This document shows, in pieces, positions 28,185 to 36,557 of a stretch of DNA of 64,000 nucleotides. The DNA lies in NCBI GenBank assembly GCA_013284265.1, contig JABTBR010000017.1, forward strand, positions 1-64,000. Direction: 5' to 3'. The stretch comes from Oxalobacteraceae bacterium (GTDB lineage: Bacteria > Pseudomonadota > Gammaproteobacteria > Burkholderiales > Burkholderiaceae_D). The notes below the pieces were generated by a model, which worked only from the letters and a program-made list of their open reading frames with translations, made no database searches and was not told where the DNA came from. Position 1 is the stretch's first letter. Each line of letters begins with the position of its first letter. The position numbers and the translations under genes were made by a program.

Positions 28185-28946
28185 TCAGAAACGGTAGCCA
28201 AGTCCGACCAAATAGCGCAGCGTACTGGCGCCCTCGGTCACCGGGCTGTTGGCCGGTCCCTTGCCAAGATGGTTGAGCGACAGCGAGCTGTGAACGATCC
28301 AGCTGCGGTCCAGTTCCCAGTTCCAGCTCAGGTTTGCATTGACACTGAGCAGGCCAGCACCAGGCTGATAATCGCGCGGACCGGCTGGCGCGCTGACGCT
28401 GTACTGCTCGCGCATCACCTTACCGTCGGCAGCGGACAGTCCAAGCGACAGCGACACGGTGTGATGCTGGGCGATTGCCGGCAAGGTCTGCTGCAAACCC
28501 AGATTGAGCACCATGCCCTGGGCGCTGCTGTCGTAGCGCAGTCCGGAAGTGAAGCGCAGCCGGTCACGCAGATACACATTGAAAAAGCCGCTGGCATCGA
28601 GAGAGCCGTTGACTTCGCGGGTACCGGCCAGCTCGCGGCTGTCGGTGGGACGGCGTCCGTTGCTGTCGCTGGCCATCAGGCCATACTCGATTCCCGCTGT
28701 CTTGGACAGGTGAATACCGACGGAGGAGATGTCGGGCATGAAGATCCCATTACTCCACATCACCTGCACCAGCGGCACAAAGCGCAGCTGGCGCTGACCA
28801 CCCAGGGCCTTGCTGCCATTGCCGGCCACGGCGGCCAGACCGACATAGGTGTCGGTGCTCCCGTCGGGCATCATGGCGCCGGGGTTCTGGGCCAGCGCGG
28901 GCGCGCAGGCCAGTAGCAAGGCAAACAACAAGGGGGATCTGCTCAT
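28185..28946 (-). CDS. MipA/OmpV family outer membrane protein
   Basis: 253 aa from M at 28946 (MSRSPLLFALLLACAPALA signal peptide); nine further codons are open upstream without an RBS. The family forms beta-barrels that scaffold murein hydrolases/synthases (MipA) or act as porins. Features: DTYVGLAAVAG opening strand, QLRFVPLVQVMWSNGIFM, many alternating strands, and a terminal aromatic residue (YLVGLGYRF) suitable for BAM recognition. Overlaps in regulation with the downstream gene are likely. Confidence 0.85.
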   Translation of the reverse strand: MSRSPLLFALLLACAPALAQNPGAMMPDGSTDTYVGLAAVAGNGSKALGGQRQLRFVPLVQVMWSNGIFMPDISSVGIHLSKTAGIEYGLMASDSNGRRPTDSRELAGTREVNGSLDASGFFNVYLRDRLRFTSGLRYDSSAQGMVLNLGLQQTLPAIAQHHTVSLSLGLSAADGKVMREQYSVSAPAGPRDYQPGAGLLSVNANLSWNWELDRSWIVHSSLSLNHLGKGPANSPVTEGASTLRYLVGLGYRF

Positions 28947-29039
28947 CGGAATCCAAAAAAAAATAAAACACAAAAAACCGCCACAGATGATGGAATCAGA
29001 AGGGAATGCACGTTAACTTAAGCGTGCCACAACGCTTTT

Positions 29040-29142
29040 AAAACCTACGGCAAAGAGCCGGGGGCCAGTCCCCTCGGGACGGGCGGGGCATAGCCCCTCA
29101 CCGGACCCTTGGGTCAGACCCCGGGGGTACGCCGTGGGTTTT
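29040..29142. repeat. Dispersed palindromic repeat, copy B (long class)
   Basis: 103-base copy: AAAACCTACGGC...GCCGTGGGTTTT outer arms; the centre carries an extra GGGCCAGTCCC..GGGAC..GGCGGGGC..GCCCC module before GGGTCAGACCCC. GCCGGCGGCCCGC follows at 29151. It lies between the beta-barrel gene and the MipA gene. Confidence 0.85.
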
Positions 29143-29191
29143 GGGCTGATGCCGGCGGCCCGCTAAGCACGGCCCCTAGCTTGACAGTACT

Positions 29192-29779
29192 TTAAAACGC
29201 ATATCTCAAACCAAGCGAAAACTGATCAGTCCCCATTTTCATCCCGCCGATTTTCACCTTCGGCAGGTGCTCCAACTCCAGCTGCAAAGCCAGGTTGGCG
29301 TTGAATGCGAAGGCGGCACCGGCGCTGGCATACATGCCGCCCAGGCTCTCCTTGCGCTCGGTCCGCGTGCCGCCACCGGCAGCGTCGATGGTGGCGCGGG
29401 CCAGGCCGGCACCGAGCTTGCCAAACAGCGACCAGCGCTCGCCCAGCGGCAGCGTGCCCTTGAGGGCGACGTAGCCGCCGCTCTGTTTGATCTTGATCTG
29501 GCCGACAGCCGCCGGCAGATTGAAGGTGGTCGCTCCGCTGCCGCCCAGATAGCCCGCCTCCACACCATAGTTGCTGGTGAAGTCGTAGCCCGCGAACAGC
29601 TTGTACGGCCTTTCACCCTTGCTGCTGTTGACATGCACCTGCTCGCTGCCCTCGCCGACAAAGATCTCGCCGGAGTGGGCCGGGCCGATGCTGACGCCAA
29701 CGGCAAAGCCCTCCGCATGGGCTGGCAGTACCAGCATGGTGGCGGCGGCGAACAGGGTGCTGATCAAAACTGTTTTCAT
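29192..29779 (-). CDS. Outer membrane beta-barrel protein
   Basis: 195 aa from the ATG at 29779. The signal peptide is MKTVLISTLFAAATMLVLPAHA. The mature protein is a small eight-strand-type barrel: KLFAGYDFTSNYGVEAGYLGG, GGYVALKGTLPLGERWSLFGKLGAGLAR, ASAGAAFAFNANLALQLELEHL and the C-terminal FSLGLRYAF with terminal Phe. It resembles OmpA-barrel/OmpX-like proteins. Divergent from the RstAB-like system, which probably controls it; the 207-base gap holds paired GTAC-containing half-sites. A very long open frame upstream of the ATG is an artefact of high GC. Confidence 0.85.
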   Translation of the reverse strand: MKTVLISTLFAAATMLVLPAHAEGFAVGVSIGPAHSGEIFVGEGSEQVHVNSSKGERPYKLFAGYDFTSNYGVEAGYLGGSGATTFNLPAAVGQIKIKQSGGYVALKGTLPLGERWSLFGKLGAGLARATIDAAGGGTRTERKESLGGMYASAGAAFAFNANLALQLELEHLPKVKIGGMKMGTDQFSLGLRYAF

Positions 29780-29878
29780 GGTTGATTTTCCGTTTGGGGT
29801 AAGGATGGTGAGAGAGCAGCCATCGTAAAAGCCCCGGTCCGAAAAATCCTCCTGCTGGTGTCCCTCAATTGTCCTCAA

Positions 29879-29912
29879 TTTGTACGCGCCATTTGTATAG
29901 AAAGTGTACAAA
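29879..29912. promoter_or_regulatory. Possible operator between barrel gene and response regulator
   Basis: Inverted TTTGTAC (29879-29885) / GTACAAA (29906-29912), 20 bases apart, next to the direct repeat CTCAATTGTCCTCAATTTG. A GTAC-type half-site matches what is known for RstA boxes in general form; assignment is inference. Confidence 0.4.
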
Positions 29913-29986
29913 AATGTCCCTGATTGTCGAAATGACCATTGCCTGCGCTGCGCTCTTATACAATACGGCCAGATCAAGGAGGCTGG

Positions 29987-30682
29987 ATGTTTCGAATCAT
30001 GTTGGTGGAGGACGATGCACGGCTCGCATCCCTGGTGAGCGAGTATCTGGCCGCCTATGAATTTACCGTGGACGTGGTGGTGCGCGGCGACCTGGCCCTG
30101 GCGCGCTTCCAGGCCAGCCTGCCCGAGCTGGTGATACTGGACCTGACCCTGCCCGGCCTGGACGGCATGGTGGTCTGCCGCCAGATTCGCCAGCACAGCA
30201 GCGTCCCCATCCTGATCCTGACCGCGCGCGAAGACATGTTCGACGAAGTCTCCGGACTGGAACAGGGTGCCGACGACTACATTAACAAACCGATCCAGCC
30301 GCGCGTGCTGCTGGCGCGCCTGCGCGCCCTGCTGCGCCGCGGCGAGCGCGCCACCGCAGCGGAGGCGCCAGGCACCAACACCCTGGCCATCGGCGCGCTG
30401 CGCATCGCCCGCGCCGACCGCGCCGTGTTCTGGCGCGACGCCGAAGTGGCCATGAACGGCGCCGAATTCAAGCTGTTCCTGATCCTGGCCGAAGCGGCCG
30501 GCAAGGTCTTGTCGCGCAACGACATCCTGGTGAAGATGCGCGGCATCGAGTTCGATGGCCTGGACCGCAGCATCGACAACTGTATCTCGCGCCTGCGCCG
30601 CAAGTTCGGCGAAGGCGGCGCCGAACGCATCAAGACCGTCTGGGGCGAGGGCTATCTGTTCAGCCCTTCCGCATGGGAGTGA
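29987..30682 (+). CDS. OmpR-family response regulator, RstA-like
   Basis: 231 aa from the ATG at 29987 with AAGGAGG upstream; sixteen more codons are open without RBS. The receiver domain has acidic pocket Glu8/Asp9/Asp10 and phospho-acceptor Asp52 (VILDLTLPGLDG), Thr in LILTARE, and Lys in DYINKPIQP. The C-terminal winged helix includes MNGAEFKLFLILAEAAGKVLSRNDIL and IDNCISRLRRKFG. INKPIQPRVLLARLRALLRR resembles RstA rather than OmpR. It is one base from the kinase gene; the pair probably regulates the divergent barrel gene. Confidence 0.9.
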   Translation: MFRIMLVEDDARLASLVSEYLAAYEFTVDVVVRGDLALARFQASLPELVILDLTLPGLDGMVVCRQIRQHSSVPILILTAREDMFDEVSGLEQGADDYINKPIQPRVLLARLRALLRRGERATAAEAPGTNTLAIGALRIARADRAVFWRDAEVAMNGAEFKLFLILAEAAGKVLSRNDILVKMRGIEFDGLDRSIDNCISRLRRKFGEGGAERIKTVWGEGYLFSPSAWE

Positions 30683-30683
30683 G

Positions 30684-32018
30684 ATGAACCGCCTGTTCCG
30701 GCGCTTCGCGGCACTGGTGCTGCTGGCGGTCACGCTGGCCACCCTGCTCATCTATCTGGTGTTCCGCATGCTGTTCGGCGATCCGCTCGAGCAGATCGCC
30801 ACGCGCCAGGCCGCCGGCCAGATCTTCCTGCTGGAACAGTACATCGACAAAGCCCCCAGCGACGAATGGCTGGTCCGCCTGAACAAGGTACGCGAAGTGT
30901 CGGACACCCGGCTGGAACTGCTGCCGCTGGCCGGCGCGCTGGCCGCGCTGCCACCCGGCCGGCACGCCGATCTGCAGCGCGGCGCCATCGTCGTCGACGT
31001 GGCCGGCAAATCCTTCTACCGCCGCGTGGACCTGAACGGCGCGCGCTATATCGACAGCGACGCCGAAGTGATCCACGCCCAGCAGCTGCCGATCGATATC
31101 GGCGAGGCACTGGGCATGGAAGCGATCCGCTTCGGCATCGTGGCGCTATGCCTGCTGCTGCCGATTGGATGGTGGTCGCGGCGCCATTGGCATGGCTTGC
31201 TGGCGCTGTCGCGCGTGGCCGAGGAATACGGCAGGGGCCAGCTCGACGCGCGCGTACAACTCCCCGCATCGTCCAGCATGGGTCCGCTGGCTGCGCGCAT
31301 GCACGAGATGGCCGGACGCATCGCCGGCTTGCTGGACGCACGCAAGCATCTGCTGCATTCGGTCTCGCATGAACTGCGCACGCCGATCGCGCGGCTGGAA
31401 TTTGGACTGGAACTGCTGCGCGCGGCCGCCGCCGACCCGGCGCTGGAACAGCGCATCGTCGCGATGGAGGGCGATGTGGACGAACTCAAGGCGCTGGTCA
31501 GCGAACTGCTGGAGCTGACCCGTCTCGATCATGCGCAATCGATGCGGCGCCAGCCCTTCGCACTGAACCCGCTGCTGCGCGAGCAAGTGGACGCTTGCGG
31601 GCAGGCGCTGCGCGCCGGCACGCGCGGGCTGCGGCTCGATGACGACGTCGATGCGGCGCTGGGTACGATGGAAGGCGACCGCCGCCTGCTGGCGCGGGCA
31701 CTGGCCAACCTGCTGGGCAATGGCGTCAAATATGCCGCCAAGCGTATCGCCCTGACGGCCAGCCGCGATGGCGCCGGCAATGTCCGCATCGTGATTGCGG
31801 ATGATGGGCCGGGCATTCCACCGGAAGCGCGCGAGCAGGTGTTTGAGCCGTTCTACCGGCTGGGCAGGGAGCAGGACTTGACGGCGGGAGGCTATGGTCT
31901 GGGACTGGCGATCGCACGCAAGGCGGTGCAACTGCATGGTGGAGCGATCGCCATCGAACAGTCCGCGCTCGGTGGCGCGGCCTTCGTGGTGACCTTGCCG
32001 GCCGGCGCCGCGCTATAA
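30684..32018 (+). CDS. Sensor histidine kinase, RstB-like
   Basis: 444 aa from the ATG at 30684. The first TM is residues ~8-30. A periplasmic sensor of ~115 residues follows (containing DPLEQIATRQAAGQIFLLEQYI), then a second TM ~148-164 and HAMP. The H-box is HSVSHELRTPIARLEF with His229. The N-box (NLLGNGVKYA), G1 (IADDGPGIP) and G2 (GGYGLGLAIARKA) are present. Length and layout match RstB (about 430 aa). The signal is unknown; RstB in enterobacteria is tied to acid and Mg2+ through PhoPQ, which cannot be assumed here. Confidence 0.9.
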   Translation: MNRLFRRFAALVLLAVTLATLLIYLVFRMLFGDPLEQIATRQAAGQIFLLEQYIDKAPSDEWLVRLNKVREVSDTRLELLPLAGALAALPPGRHADLQRGAIVVDVAGKSFYRRVDLNGARYIDSDAEVIHAQQLPIDIGEALGMEAIRFGIVALCLLLPIGWWSRRHWHGLLALSRVAEEYGRGQLDARVQLPASSSMGPLAARMHEMAGRIAGLLDARKHLLHSVSHELRTPIARLEFGLELLRAAAADPALEQRIVAMEGDVDELKALVSELLELTRLDHAQSMRRQPFALNPLLREQVDACGQALRAGTRGLRLDDDVDAALGTMEGDRRLLARALANLLGNGVKYAAKRIALTASRDGAGNVRIVIADDGPGIPPEAREQVFEPFYRLGREQDLTAGGYGLGLAIARKAVQLHGGAIAIEQSALGGAAFVVTLPAGAAL

Positions 32019-32056
32019 AAACGCGGCGGCTTGCGGCGGATGAGGTCAGGCGGAAA

Positions 32057-32464
32057 TCAGGTCGGCTGGCCGCTGAACGCCTTGTTGGCGATCTTCCAGC
32101 CATTCGCCGTTTTCAGCAGCACGAAATAATCGGTGAAAGTGACCGCACCATGGACCAGCGTGATCTTGGCGCAGGCCGAGGTGCCGCCCACGTCGATCCA
32201 GTCCACTTTACGCACGCGTGCCGCTTCATCGGCTGCCGGCGTGCCCTTGAAACGCTCGCAGTACACATCCAGCGGCCAGGAGGTGAACACGCCTTCGCGG
32301 ATCGACTCGATGTGCGCGGTCGGCAGGAAGGCCTGACGCATGTGCGCCGCGTCATCACGCGCGTGGCCCAGGAAGTACTGCTCGATCGGCGCGAGCACCT
32401 CGGCCTGCTCGCTGGTGAAGGTCGATGTGGCGGCGGACTGGGACGGGCTGGCGATGGCGTTCAT
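32057..32464 (-). CDS. NTF2-like putative lumazine-binding family protein
   Basis: 135 aa from the ATG at 32464 (AGGAG upstream). The cone-shaped NTF2 fold is suggested by ITEQYF-like helix (VLAPIEQYFLGHARDDAAHMRQAFLPTAHI), R-E-G-V-F-T-S-W, and strands AKITLVHGAVTFTDYFVLLKTANGWKIANKAF. It belongs to the family annotated as putative lumazine-binding, often small enzymes or ligand-binders of unknown role. Divergent from the TetR regulator, so a likely target of it. Confidence 0.8.
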   Translation of the reverse strand: MNAIASPSQSAATSTFTSEQAEVLAPIEQYFLGHARDDAAHMRQAFLPTAHIESIREGVFTSWPLDVYCERFKGTPAADEAARVRKVDWIDVGGTSACAKITLVHGAVTFTDYFVLLKTANGWKIANKAFSGQPT

Positions 32465-32725
32465 ATATGGTCTCCTGGATGACCCCGCCATCATGCGCGA
32501 AGGCGGCCGCTATGAGATGCCTTGCTTGCTGATAGGCTATATATGCAAGTCACTATAAGGACACAAATCCTTCCCTTCATGCAGCTAAAATTGCCCAACT
32601 AAAAAGAAAAGCGGCCAATTGTCGCAAATCTGACGAAAACGGCAATGCCGCGAGGGGGAATCGGTTTTTTTATGCTGCACTGCAGTAGAATGACTCATCC
32701 ATGCAGCCTATCGCCGACCATCGCC

Positions 32726-33409
32726 ATGCAGACCCAGCTTCCCGCGCCCTCACCCGGCCCCAAGAAACGCGGTCGTCCCGTCAAGGGCGAAGGCGGTTCC
32801 CTGCGCGCCGAACTGATTGAAAAATCGGCCCGGCTGTTCCGCGAAAAAGGCTATGACAACACCACCGTGCGCGACATCGCCGCCGCCACCGGAATCCAGG
32901 CCGGCAGCTGGTTCTACCACTTCAAGACCAAGCAGGACATCCTGGCCGCCATCATGGAACAGGGCATGGCGCAGTCGCTCGCGCAGATCGAAGCGATCGC
33001 CCGGCTGGGACTACCTGCGCGCCAGACCTTGCTGCGGCTGGTGGAGGTACACCTGCAAACGCTGCTCGCGCCCGACCACCACTACATTCCCGTGCTGCTG
33101 TACGAATGGCGCTCGCTCGACCCGGACACGCGCGGGCGCATCGTCTGCCTGAAGGACAGCTACGAAGCCGTGTGGGACAAGACCATCGCCGCACTGCACC
33201 AATCGGGCGAATGGGCCATGCCCTCGCGTTTCGACCGCCTGCTGATCTTCGGCGCGCTCAATTGGACGGTGCAGTGGTTCAAGCCCGGCAGCGGCGCCGA
33301 CGTGCAGGAACTGGCGCGCCAGGCGATGCTGTTCATGCTGCGCACGCCCGAGCGGGACGAGCCGCAGGCGGCCGCGGTGCACAGGAATTCCGCGCTTAAG
33401 GCAGAATAG
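32726..33409 (+). CDS. TetR/AcrR family transcriptional regulator
   Basis: 227 aa from the M at 32726; two upstream Met codons (32645, 32690) are open and no RBS decides. After a Pro/Arg-rich arm (GPKKRGRPVKGEGG) the helix-turn-helix is ELIEKSARLFREKGYDNTTVRDIAAATGIQAGSWFYHFKTKQDIL at about residues 27-72. The C-terminal ligand domain is of the KstR2/AcrR type. It is followed after 23 bases by a monooxygenase-like gene and is divergent from the NTF2-like gene, so it probably controls both. Confidence 0.88.
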   Translation: MQTQLPAPSPGPKKRGRPVKGEGGSLRAELIEKSARLFREKGYDNTTVRDIAAATGIQAGSWFYHFKTKQDILAAIMEQGMAQSLAQIEAIARLGLPARQTLLRLVEVHLQTLLAPDHHYIPVLLYEWRSLDPDTRGRIVCLKDSYEAVWDKTIAALHQSGEWAMPSRFDRLLIFGALNWTVQWFKPGSGADVQELARQAMLFMLRTPERDEPQAAAVHRNSALKAE

Positions 33410-33432
33410 TGGCTTCTTTCCGAGGAGCTGAC

Positions 33433-33732
33433 ATGATTTATGAAATAGCCGAGCTGTATATCAAACCCGAAGACCACGCCGCCTTCCAGGCTGGCGTTAG
33501 CAAGGCCCTGCCGCTGTTCAAACGCGCCAAGGGCTGCCTGTCGCTGCGTCTGGAGCGCGGCATCGAGCAGGAAAACACCTATCACCTGGTGATCGGCTGG
33601 GACACGCTGGAGAACCACACGGTCGACTTCCGCGAAAGCGCCGATTTCCAGGAATGGCGCGCGCTGGTAGGCGGCCATTTCGCCGCGCCACCGAAGGTCG
33701 AGCACTTCGATACCGTCATCGCCGGTTTCTAA
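33433..33732 (+). CDS. Antibiotic biosynthesis monooxygenase-like protein
   Basis: 99 aa from the ATG at 33433 (GAGGAG upstream). Dimeric alpha/beta ABM fold: YEIAELYIKPEDHAAFQAGVSKALPLFKRAKGCLSLRLERGIEQENTYHLVIGWDTLENHTVDF. Family members oxidise quinols or bind small aromatics, but many are simple scavengers. Cotranscribed with the TetR gene. Confidence 0.85.
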   Translation: MIYEIAELYIKPEDHAAFQAGVSKALPLFKRAKGCLSLRLERGIEQENTYHLVIGWDTLENHTVDFRESADFQEWRALVGGHFAAPPKVEHFDTVIAGF

Positions 33733-33754
33733 GCAAGCGCGCCGCAACGCTGTT

Positions 33755-33857
33755 AAAACCCACGGCAAAGAGCCGGGGGCCGGTCCCAACGGGACCGGCG
33801 GGGCACTGCCCCTCTCCGGACCCTGGGGTCAGACCCCAGGGTTCCGCTGTGGGTTTT
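33755..33857. repeat. Dispersed palindromic repeat, copy C (long class)
   Basis: 103-base copy with AAAACCCACGGCAAAGAGCCGGGG...GGGGTCAGACCCC...GTGGGTTTT, followed by GCCGGCGGCCCGCC and a second partial end (CCCCGGTTCCGCCGTGGGTTT, 33890-33909). It sits directly 3' of the monooxygenase gene. Confidence 0.85.
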
Positions 33858-33982
33858 AAATGTTGCCGGCGGCCCGCCAAGAGTCAGTCCCCGGTTCCGC
33901 CGTGGGTTTGCAGCTAGCGTCGCTGGCGACGCGTCCGCAGCAAAGCGCGCACAATGGTTCTCACACCATCAGGAGAACCACC

Positions 33983-34282
33983 ATGAGCGACACCATCCAC
34001 CGCAACTTCAAACAACTGGCCGACGCTCAAAGCGCACGTGAGGCCCTGCTGGCCAGCGGCTTCAAGCCCGCCAGCGTTACCCTCAACAGCCACGACACGG
34101 CGCTGGCCGGCGATGTCACCACCTCCACCGTCGAAGGCGTGCTTGACGCGATGACGCCCGGCGCCAAGCCCGATAAGGCGCGCCTGCGCGAAGGCGCCCT
34201 GCTCACCGTGGACACCGACGACGAAGAACAGCGCCGCCATGCCGACGCCATCCTGCAACGCTTCAACGCCATCGATACCTGA
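33983..34282 (+). CDS. Small conserved protein, GSP17M/YflT-like
   Basis: 99 aa from the ATG at 33983 with AGGAGAACC upstream. MSDTIHRNFKQLADAQSAREALLASGFKPASVTL resembles the domain of general stress protein 17M, in which a regulatory-looking beta-alpha fold starts A..A...L...GF....V. The C-terminal half is acidic and polar. No membrane segment. Probably a cytoplasmic stress protein; only the fold class is suggested. Confidence 0.6.
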   Translation: MSDTIHRNFKQLADAQSAREALLASGFKPASVTLNSHDTALAGDVTTSTVEGVLDAMTPGAKPDKARLREGALLTVDTDDEEQRRHADAILQRFNAIDT

Positions 34283-34306
34283 ACACGATTCGGGCCAGGG
34301 GCATGC

Positions 34307-34417
34307 CGCGTACTCGCCCATATCGACAGGCACCCGGACGCGGCGCTGGAACTGGCCAGCCTGGCCACCGTAACTTTTACTGGAATGCGCAGCCTGCTTC
34401 GCAAATTTTCATGTTAG
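34307..34417 (+). pseudogene. AraC-family regulator remnant
   Basis: This frame reads RVLAHIDRHPDAALELASLA and then TVTFTGMRSLLRKFSC-stop. The first part matches the start of an AraC/XylS DNA-binding domain (VL.YID.H.D..L.LE.LA). The rest of the helix-turn-helix is missing and there is no start codon in frame. It lies just before the serine hydrolase. Confidence 0.5.
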
Positions 34418-34435
34418 GCTCTGTCGTTTTTTACA

Positions 34436-35491
34436 ATGAAATCACTGAGCGACTATTTGCTGGCCCTGCAGGCCGCGCTACCCGGCGATGGCCCTGGATT
34501 CAGCGCGCTGCTTGTGCGCGACGGCCAGCCGCTGTTCGAGCTGCATCACGGCCTGGCCTGCATGGAAATGGGGGTGCCGCTGAGCGGCACATCGCGCTAC
34601 TATCTGGCGTCGGAATCGAAGCAGTTCACGGCAGCCTGCGCGCTTGACCTGGTGCGCCGCGGCGCGATCGGGCTGGACGACGATGTACGCGCCCACCTTG
34701 CCAACATCCGCCAGATGCCTTTGCCCATCAGCCTGCGTCACTTGCTCAATCATAGCAGCGGCATTCCGGATTATCTGAGCTGCATCGGCTACCAGCTGGG
34801 CCGCCATGAGAGCGACTATTTCGATGAGCGCATCATCTCCGAGCTGATCCGCAAGTTCGATGAAACCGAGTTCCCCTCCGGCACGCGCCACGACTACAGC
34901 AACAGCAATTACATCCTGCTGGCGCAACTGGTCGAGGCCTTGAGCGGCCAGCCGCTGGCCGCCTATGCCCGCGCGCTGCTGTTCGCACCGCTGAACATGC
35001 ACGCGACCGGCTATGACGAAGAGCGCCACAGCATCATGCCGGGCCGCGTGCGCAGCTACACCCGCGATCCAGCGCGTCCCTTCGGCTACAAGCTGGAGCT
35101 GGGCAATGCCAGTACGATCGGCGATGGCGGTCTTTACTCTTGCACTGCCGATCTGCTGCTATGGGAGCGCGAATGGCACCGCCAGTATGCCGATACCGGC
35201 AGTCTGATCCACGCTCTGCTGCAAGCTTCACCGGATCAGGACGGCGTATCCCACCCTTACCGCTTTGGCCTGGAATGGGCGCGGCATGAGGAGTTCGACT
35301 ATGTATTCCACGGCGGCTGCCTGTGGGGCTTCAATACCTTGATCGTGCGTGTGCCGCAGGCCGGGGTGTCGGTGATCTTGCTGTCGAACAGCGACAGCCT
35401 GGAGCCCGAGCCAGACGCCATCATGCAGGCGGTCTGCGCGGACCTGCGTGCTGAACAGCAGGCCGCCAGCATCGCCATCGGCGCGGCCTAG
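34436..35491 (+). CDS. Serine hydrolase, class C beta-lactamase family
   Basis: 351 aa. S-x-x-K is Ser59-Glu-Ser-Lys62 (LASESKQFTAA), Y-x-N is Tyr154-Ser-Asn156 (HDYSNSNYIL), and H-x-G (HGGC) is near 300. This is the penicillin-binding/esterase superfamily (EstB, LACTB, AmpH-like). No signal peptide is visible, so a cytoplasmic esterase/peptidase role is more likely than beta-lactam resistance. There is no RBS of note; the AraC remnant upstream suggests a rearranged 5' region. Its stop overlaps the stop of the convergent next gene. Confidence 0.85.
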   Translation: MKSLSDYLLALQAALPGDGPGFSALLVRDGQPLFELHHGLACMEMGVPLSGTSRYYLASESKQFTAACALDLVRRGAIGLDDDVRAHLANIRQMPLPISLRHLLNHSSGIPDYLSCIGYQLGRHESDYFDERIISELIRKFDETEFPSGTRHDYSNSNYILLAQLVEALSGQPLAAYARALLFAPLNMHATGYDEERHSIMPGRVRSYTRDPARPFGYKLELGNASTIGDGGLYSCTADLLLWEREWHRQYADTGSLIHALLQASPDQDGVSHPYRFGLEWARHEEFDYVFHGGCLWGFNTLIVRVPQAGVSVILLSNSDSLEPEPDAIMQAVCADLRAEQQAASIAIGAA

Positions 35492-36357
35492 CGGCCCGCG
35501 TTGACCAGCAACTCTTGCAGCACGTCGCCGGACTGGGCCAACTGCACCCCGCGCCCCTGCATGGTGTGCAGGAAGGACTGGTATTCCAGCTCGAAGCCGG
35601 ACACCGGGCTGATGCAGTCCGTAATCAACACCACCCTGGACAAGGCTTGCTTGCCGAAAGCGGTGGCGATGTGTTCGGTGGTCGCGCGCACGCAATGGCT
35701 GCCGGCCTCGCCGGCGATGTAGAGCTGATCGGCGTGCGCCAGGGCATCGATAAAATCGCGGTTAAGCTGGGTGGCGGGATCGTCCGCGTCCGGCACTTCG
35801 GCCATCACGGCGGAATAGTGCTCGGTCCAGGGATTCGATCCCTTGCTCAGTTTGGTGACGACGCCGAGCGCGGCATCCTCCCAGCGGTTATAGGCGGCGC
35901 GCAGGTCGGCGTGGACATTCGCGCCCCAGCTGCCGATTTCGCAATGGATAGGCCAGACCATCAATTGATAGCGGCCGCTGTGCTCCAGCGCTTCCAGATA
36001 CGCCAGCGCGCGCGGCAGCGCGCCCGGCTTGCGCGGCATGAAGCGGCCGGCGCGCACGTCGGCGGCGCTGATCTGGGTAAACGGGGAAACTTCGCCGCCG
36101 TCATGGGCCAGCCAGAACGTGGGATGGGCGATGTCGTAGCGGTGGTGGGCGTCGAGGGTGATGCTGATATCGGTCAGTCCGTTACGGCCACGGTTGATCA
36201 GATTCGACAGGCGCAGCATGTCGGCATGCGCGCCGGGCACCGCCAGCGCGGGCCTGTGCTGGGTGCCGGTCAGCGGATTGTCCGGCAGGTAGGCGGCGGG
36301 CAGATCGCAGAAATCGTTTTGCGGGTCGATGACCAGCAATTGCAGTTGGCGTTTCAT
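35488..36357 (-). CDS. Cysteine hydrolase, isochorismatase/nicotinamidase superfamily
   Basis: 289 aa from the ATG at 36357 (GGAG upstream). The catalytic triad is Asp11 (LLVIDPQNDFC), a lysine in KLSKGSNPW or TKLSK near 168, and Cys in AGEAGSHCVRATTEHIA near 216. Histidines after DAHHRYDIAHPTFW are typical metal ligands of nicotinamidases. At 289 aa it is longer than PncA (about 210 aa), with an insertion around residues 100-190; this longer form is an uncharacterised branch. It overlaps the preceding gene tail to tail in the sequence CTAG. Confidence 0.85.
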   Translation of the reverse strand: MKRQLQLLVIDPQNDFCDLPAAYLPDNPLTGTQHRPALAVPGAHADMLRLSNLINRGRNGLTDISITLDAHHRYDIAHPTFWLAHDGGEVSPFTQISAADVRAGRFMPRKPGALPRALAYLEALEHSGRYQLMVWPIHCEIGSWGANVHADLRAAYNRWEDAALGVVTKLSKGSNPWTEHYSAVMAEVPDADDPATQLNRDFIDALAHADQLYIAGEAGSHCVRATTEHIATAFGKQALSRVVLITDCISPVSGFELEYQSFLHTMQGRGVQLAQSGDVLQELLVNAGR

Positions 36358-36470
36358 GGCAACTCCGTGGCACGCGTGAACTCCCCATGATAAGGCAGGA
36401 AGGCTGCGCCAGCGCAAAACCCACTGCAATAAAACGACAGTCACAGCGTGCCAGCAGCTTGCTGCGTTAG

Positions 36471-36533
36471 AACCCACGGCAAAGAGCCGGGGTCTGACCC
36501 GGCGGGTCAGACCCCAGGGTTGCGCCGTGGGTT
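36471..36533. repeat. Dispersed palindromic repeat, copy D (short class)
   Basis: 63-base copy: AACCCACGGCAAAGAGCC-GGGGTCTGACCC-GGC-GGGTCAGACCCC-AGGGTTGCGCCGTGGGTT. The core stem is at 36489-36515. It lies downstream of azoR. Confidence 0.88.
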
Positions 36534-36557
36534 CTAATTGCTGCCCAGCCCTCGCAC

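Noticed and set aside
29780..30751. Long N-terminal extension of the barrel protein
   Set aside because: It runs across the divergent promoter and the response regulator gene; the signal peptide starts at 29779.
34436..35491. Beta-lactamase as antibiotic resistance gene
   Set aside because: No signal peptide is visible and the family is dominated by esterases; resistance cannot be claimed.
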